Origin: Thiomicrorhabdus heinhorstiae
GTDB taxonomy: Bacteria; Pseudomonadota; Gammaproteobacteria; Thiomicrospirales; Thiomicrospiraceae
NCBI RefSeq assembly: GCF_013391765.2
Contig: NZ_JACBGI020000015.1
Location: forward strand, 1-51,271
Length of the DNA stretch: 51,271 nt
Direction of reading: 5' to 3'
Within the stretch, counting starts at the first letter, position 1, and each line of letters begins with the position of its first letter. The notes under the pieces are model-generated. The model worked only from the letters and a program-made list of their open reading frames with translations. It did no database searches and was not told where the DNA came from. A program made the translations under genes and the position numbers. Below are positions 49,270 through 51,271 of this stretch, piece by piece.

Positions 49270-49294
49270 CTCTATGCGATACGTTTTGAATAAA

Positions 49295-49552
49295 TTATTC
49301 AGAAACAATCGTCACGAAGGTACGTACTGGCTTACCTTTAGAAACAAAAGCAACTTGACCGTCAGCTTTTGCAAACAAGGTATCATCCTTACCGCGCCCA
49401 ACGTTTTCACCTGCGTGGAACTTAGTTCCGCGCTGACGAACGATGATGCTACCTGCAGATACAGTTTGACCACCGAAAACTTTAACGCCCAGGCGTTTAG
49501 CATTGGAGTCGCGACCGTTTTTAGTACTACCTGCTGCCTTCTTATGAGCCAT
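49295..49552 (-). CDS. rpmA: Large ribosomal subunit protein bL27
   Basis: An 85-residue L27, near the peptidyl transferase centre. It begins [10 protein letters not shown] with no cleaved leader, and has the usual length and [10 protein letters not shown] motif. Second gene after rplU. Confidence 0.98.
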   Translation of the reverse strand: MAHKKAAGSTKNGRDSNAKRLGVKVFGGQTVSAGSIIVRQRGTKFHAGENVGRGKDDTLFAKADGQVAFVSKGKPVRTFVTIVSE

Positions 49553-49621
49553 GGTATTATCCTTTAGTTAACAGTGTGCTGTCCCCTACTCAGAAACAGC
49601 TCCTGTTTTAGATTCATCAAA

Positions 49622-49936
49622 TTAAGCTGAAATCTGACCGATTTTAACTTCAGTATAGTTTTGGCGGTGGCCTTGCTTAGTTTTCGAACGGTTCTTACGA
49701 CGACGGAATTTGATGATGGTTACTTTCTTACCACGACCGTTTGATTCTACAGTCGCTGCAACTTTAGCACCTTCAACAAAAGGCGCACCAACTTTAACGT
49801 CTGCACCTTCACCAACCATCAATACTTCGTCAAACTCAACCGCATCACCTGCTTCTGCATTCAAAGACTCAATGCGTAGGATTTGACCTTCACGAACTCG
49901 ATACTGCTTACCACCGGTTTTAATAACTGCGTACAT
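49622..49936 (-). CDS. rplU: Large ribosomal subunit protein bL21
   Basis: A 104-residue L21 binding 23S rRNA. It begins [12 protein letters not shown], the invariant family start; a GGGAGAG ribosome binding site lies just upstream, so the longer upstream reading is not used. Promoter at 49995-50023. Confidence 0.98.
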   Translation of the reverse strand: MYAVIKTGGKQYRVREGQILRIESLNAEAGDAVEFDEVLMVGEGADVKVGAPFVEGAKVAATVESNGRGKKVTIIKFRRRKNRSKTKQGHRQNYTEVKIGQISA

Positions 49937-49994
49937 ATATCTCTCCCGGATATCTAAAATTCTTTTTAATAAGCCGCTATTTAGCGAAGGCGGA

Positions 49995-50023
49995 ATTATA
50001 ATCACTTTTCCGCCTCAGGTCAA
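49995..50023 (-). promoter_or_regulatory. Sigma70 promoter of rplU-rpmA
   Basis: TTGACC (50018-50023) and TATAAT (49995-50000) with 17-bp spacing on the minus strand, about 60 bases before the rplU start. Confidence 0.85.
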
Positions 50024-50245
50024 AATAAATTTTCATCTGAAAAGGTTTTCACGCAGAAAGAACCGTTAATCCAGTCATTTTACAGTAAACATTTGAATTC
50101 TATAGGCTATTTTAGGTATCAATTAACGATTAAAATAGGCATATTTCATACATGCAAAGAAAGCGCAAAACCCTGTTCGCAAAGACTGGCGCAGAGCCCC
50201 CATTCATACTAAAATAACGCCTTTAATTTTGACTAGAGTGGCCCA
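50024..50245. other. Upstream region of ispB with an inverted repeat
   Basis: No gene. The rest of the 309-base rplU-ispB spacer holds a perfect 8-bp inverted repeat, CTATTTTA (50107-50114) and TAAAATAG (50131-50138), which could be an operator. The ispB promoter is not obvious. Confidence 0.4.
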
Positions 50246-51226
50246 GTGCCTGAAGCCAGCATGACCCTATCCGAAATCCGAGCTCTAATTTCAGACGACA
50301 TTCAAGCCGTTGACCAATTAATTCTCGACCGCCTCGCTTCCGACGTAGTATTGATTAACCAGATCGGACATTACATTATCAATAGCGGCGGCAAACGTCT
50401 TCGTCCGCTGCTGGTTCTACTGTGTGCCCGCGCATGCGGCTATCAAGGCACCAACCACCAGTTGATGGCAGCCGTCATCGAATTCATCCACACATCTACA
50501 CTGCTACATGACGATGTCGTCGATGAGTCGGACACCCGTCGCGGCAACAAAACCGCCAACGAAGTCTGGGGCAACGCCGCCAGCGTCCTGGTCGGCGATT
50601 TTCTCTACTCCCGCTCTTTCGAAATGATGGTCGAGCCGAACAATCTGCGTATTATGGAAGTCATGTCGCAGGCGACCAATGTCATTGCCGAGGGCGAAGT
50701 TCTGCAGCTTTTGAACTGTCACGATGCCGACACGACCGTCGAGCGCTACATGGAAGTCATCCACCGCAAAACCGCCAAGCTATTCGAAGCTGCCACGCAA
50801 ATGGGTCCGATTCTGGCCGATAAACCACAGCTTGAAGAAGCGTTTATCGCTTACGGCCGCCATCTGGGTGCCGCCTTCCAACTGATCGATGATGCGCTGG
50901 ACTATATGGCCGATGCCGAAGAGTTAGGGAAAAATATCGGTGACGATTTAGCGGAAGGCAAACCAACCCTGCCTTTGATCTATGTACTGCAAAACGGCAA
51001 AGAAGCGGAAAAAGACATTATCCGACGCGCGATCGAATCGGAGGGGATTAACCTCTTGAACGAAGTCACCGAAATCATCCAGAATTCGGGAGCTATTCGC
51101 TATACGCAAGAAGTTGCTCAAGAGCAGGCCGAGCTGGCAAAACAAGCCATACAAGCTTTGGAAGAGAGCGAACTGAAAACCGCTCTGTTCTCTTTAGCCG
51201 AGCTGGCGGTGAACCGTAACCACTAA
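50246..51226 (+). CDS. ispB: Polyprenyl diphosphate synthase (octaprenyl type)
   Basis: A 326-residue trans-prenyltransferase that builds the isoprenoid side chain of ubiquinone. The first aspartate-rich motif is DDVVDESDTRRG and the second DDALDYMAD; Gly-Gly-Gly-Lys-Arg-Leu-Arg-Pro is near the N-terminus. The start is GTG 50246 or ATG 50261; neither has a convincing ribosome binding site. Divergent from rplU, as in E. coli and Pseudomonas. Chain length is inferred from family and context. Confidence 0.95.
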   Translation: MPEASMTLSEIRALISDDIQAVDQLILDRLASDVVLINQIGHYIINSGGKRLRPLLVLLCARACGYQGTNHQLMAAVIEFIHTSTLLHDDVVDESDTRRGNKTANEVWGNAASVLVGDFLYSRSFEMMVEPNNLRIMEVMSQATNVIAEGEVLQLLNCHDADTTVERYMEVIHRKTAKLFEAATQMGPILADKPQLEEAFIAYGRHLGAAFQLIDDALDYMADAEELGKNIGDDLAEGKPTLPLIYVLQNGKEAEKDIIRRAIESEGINLLNEVTEIIQNSGAIRYTQEVAQEQAELAKQAIQALEESELKTALFSLAELAVNRNH

Positions 51227-51271
51227 ATTTATTGCAGCTGCAAAACAACCTTAAACAAATCAGCCCGCAAA

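Overview
The window looks like a chromosomal segment of a free-living gammaproteobacterium. The protein style, moderate GC and gene content recall sulfur-oxidising Thiomicrospira/Hydrogenovibrio/Thiomicrorhabdus-type bacteria, but that placement is inference from memory; no rRNA is present to test it. Several blocks keep the order known from Pseudomonas aeruginosa: ychF-pth-rplY-prs-tRNA-Gln-TPR lipoprotein with divergent hemA-prfA-prmC-moeB, then plsC-gmhB-glyS-glyQ, M23 peptidase-anmK with erpA and argC, and obgE-rpmA-rplU with divergent ispB.

Layout. Positions 1-2550 are AT-rich and accessory: a small exported protein and a lipoprotein with YD-like and calcium-loop repeats. Positions 2550-10960 form a defence-type region: a class II Fic protein, then on the minus strand a type I restriction-modification operon (hsdR-hsdM-hsdS) whose last gene is an Abi_2/HEPN abortive-infection protein coupled to hsdS by a 1-nt overlap. 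This region ends exactly at the CCA end of a tRNA-Met gene, and the 11 bp around that end recur 8.4 kb away at its other side, so it may be a genomic island, although no integrase is visible. Positions 11050-21180 are core genes for translation, PRPP synthesis and heme. ispE and lolB, which sit between the TPR gene and tRNA-Gln in the standard arrangement, are missing here.

Positions 21175-30095 carry an isolated motA/motB-like stator pair, topoisomerase IV genes parC and parE separated by an HMA metallochaperone, selO, a PilZ-like gene and a periplasmic protein. Positions 30237-35985 hold pdxH, ung, plsC, a gmhB whose four zinc ligands are all replaced, and glyQS. Positions 36167-44373 hold tusA, a murein peptidase with anmK, gltA, erpA, argC, the msrPQ methionine sulfoxide repair pair and a GST. 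Positions 44459-46817 are groESL with a perfect CIRCE operator, a sigma70 promoter and a 107-bp imperfect palindrome just after groL. The end holds proB, obgE, rpmA, rplU and ispB.

Most of the window is ordinary housekeeping DNA. The points most worth attention are the RM-Abi operon beside tRNA-Met, the zinc-less GmhB, the palindrome after groL, the repeat lipoprotein, the missing ispE/lolB, and leader hairpins before motA and rplY. I did not find a clearly new multi-gene system beyond the RM-Abi unit.
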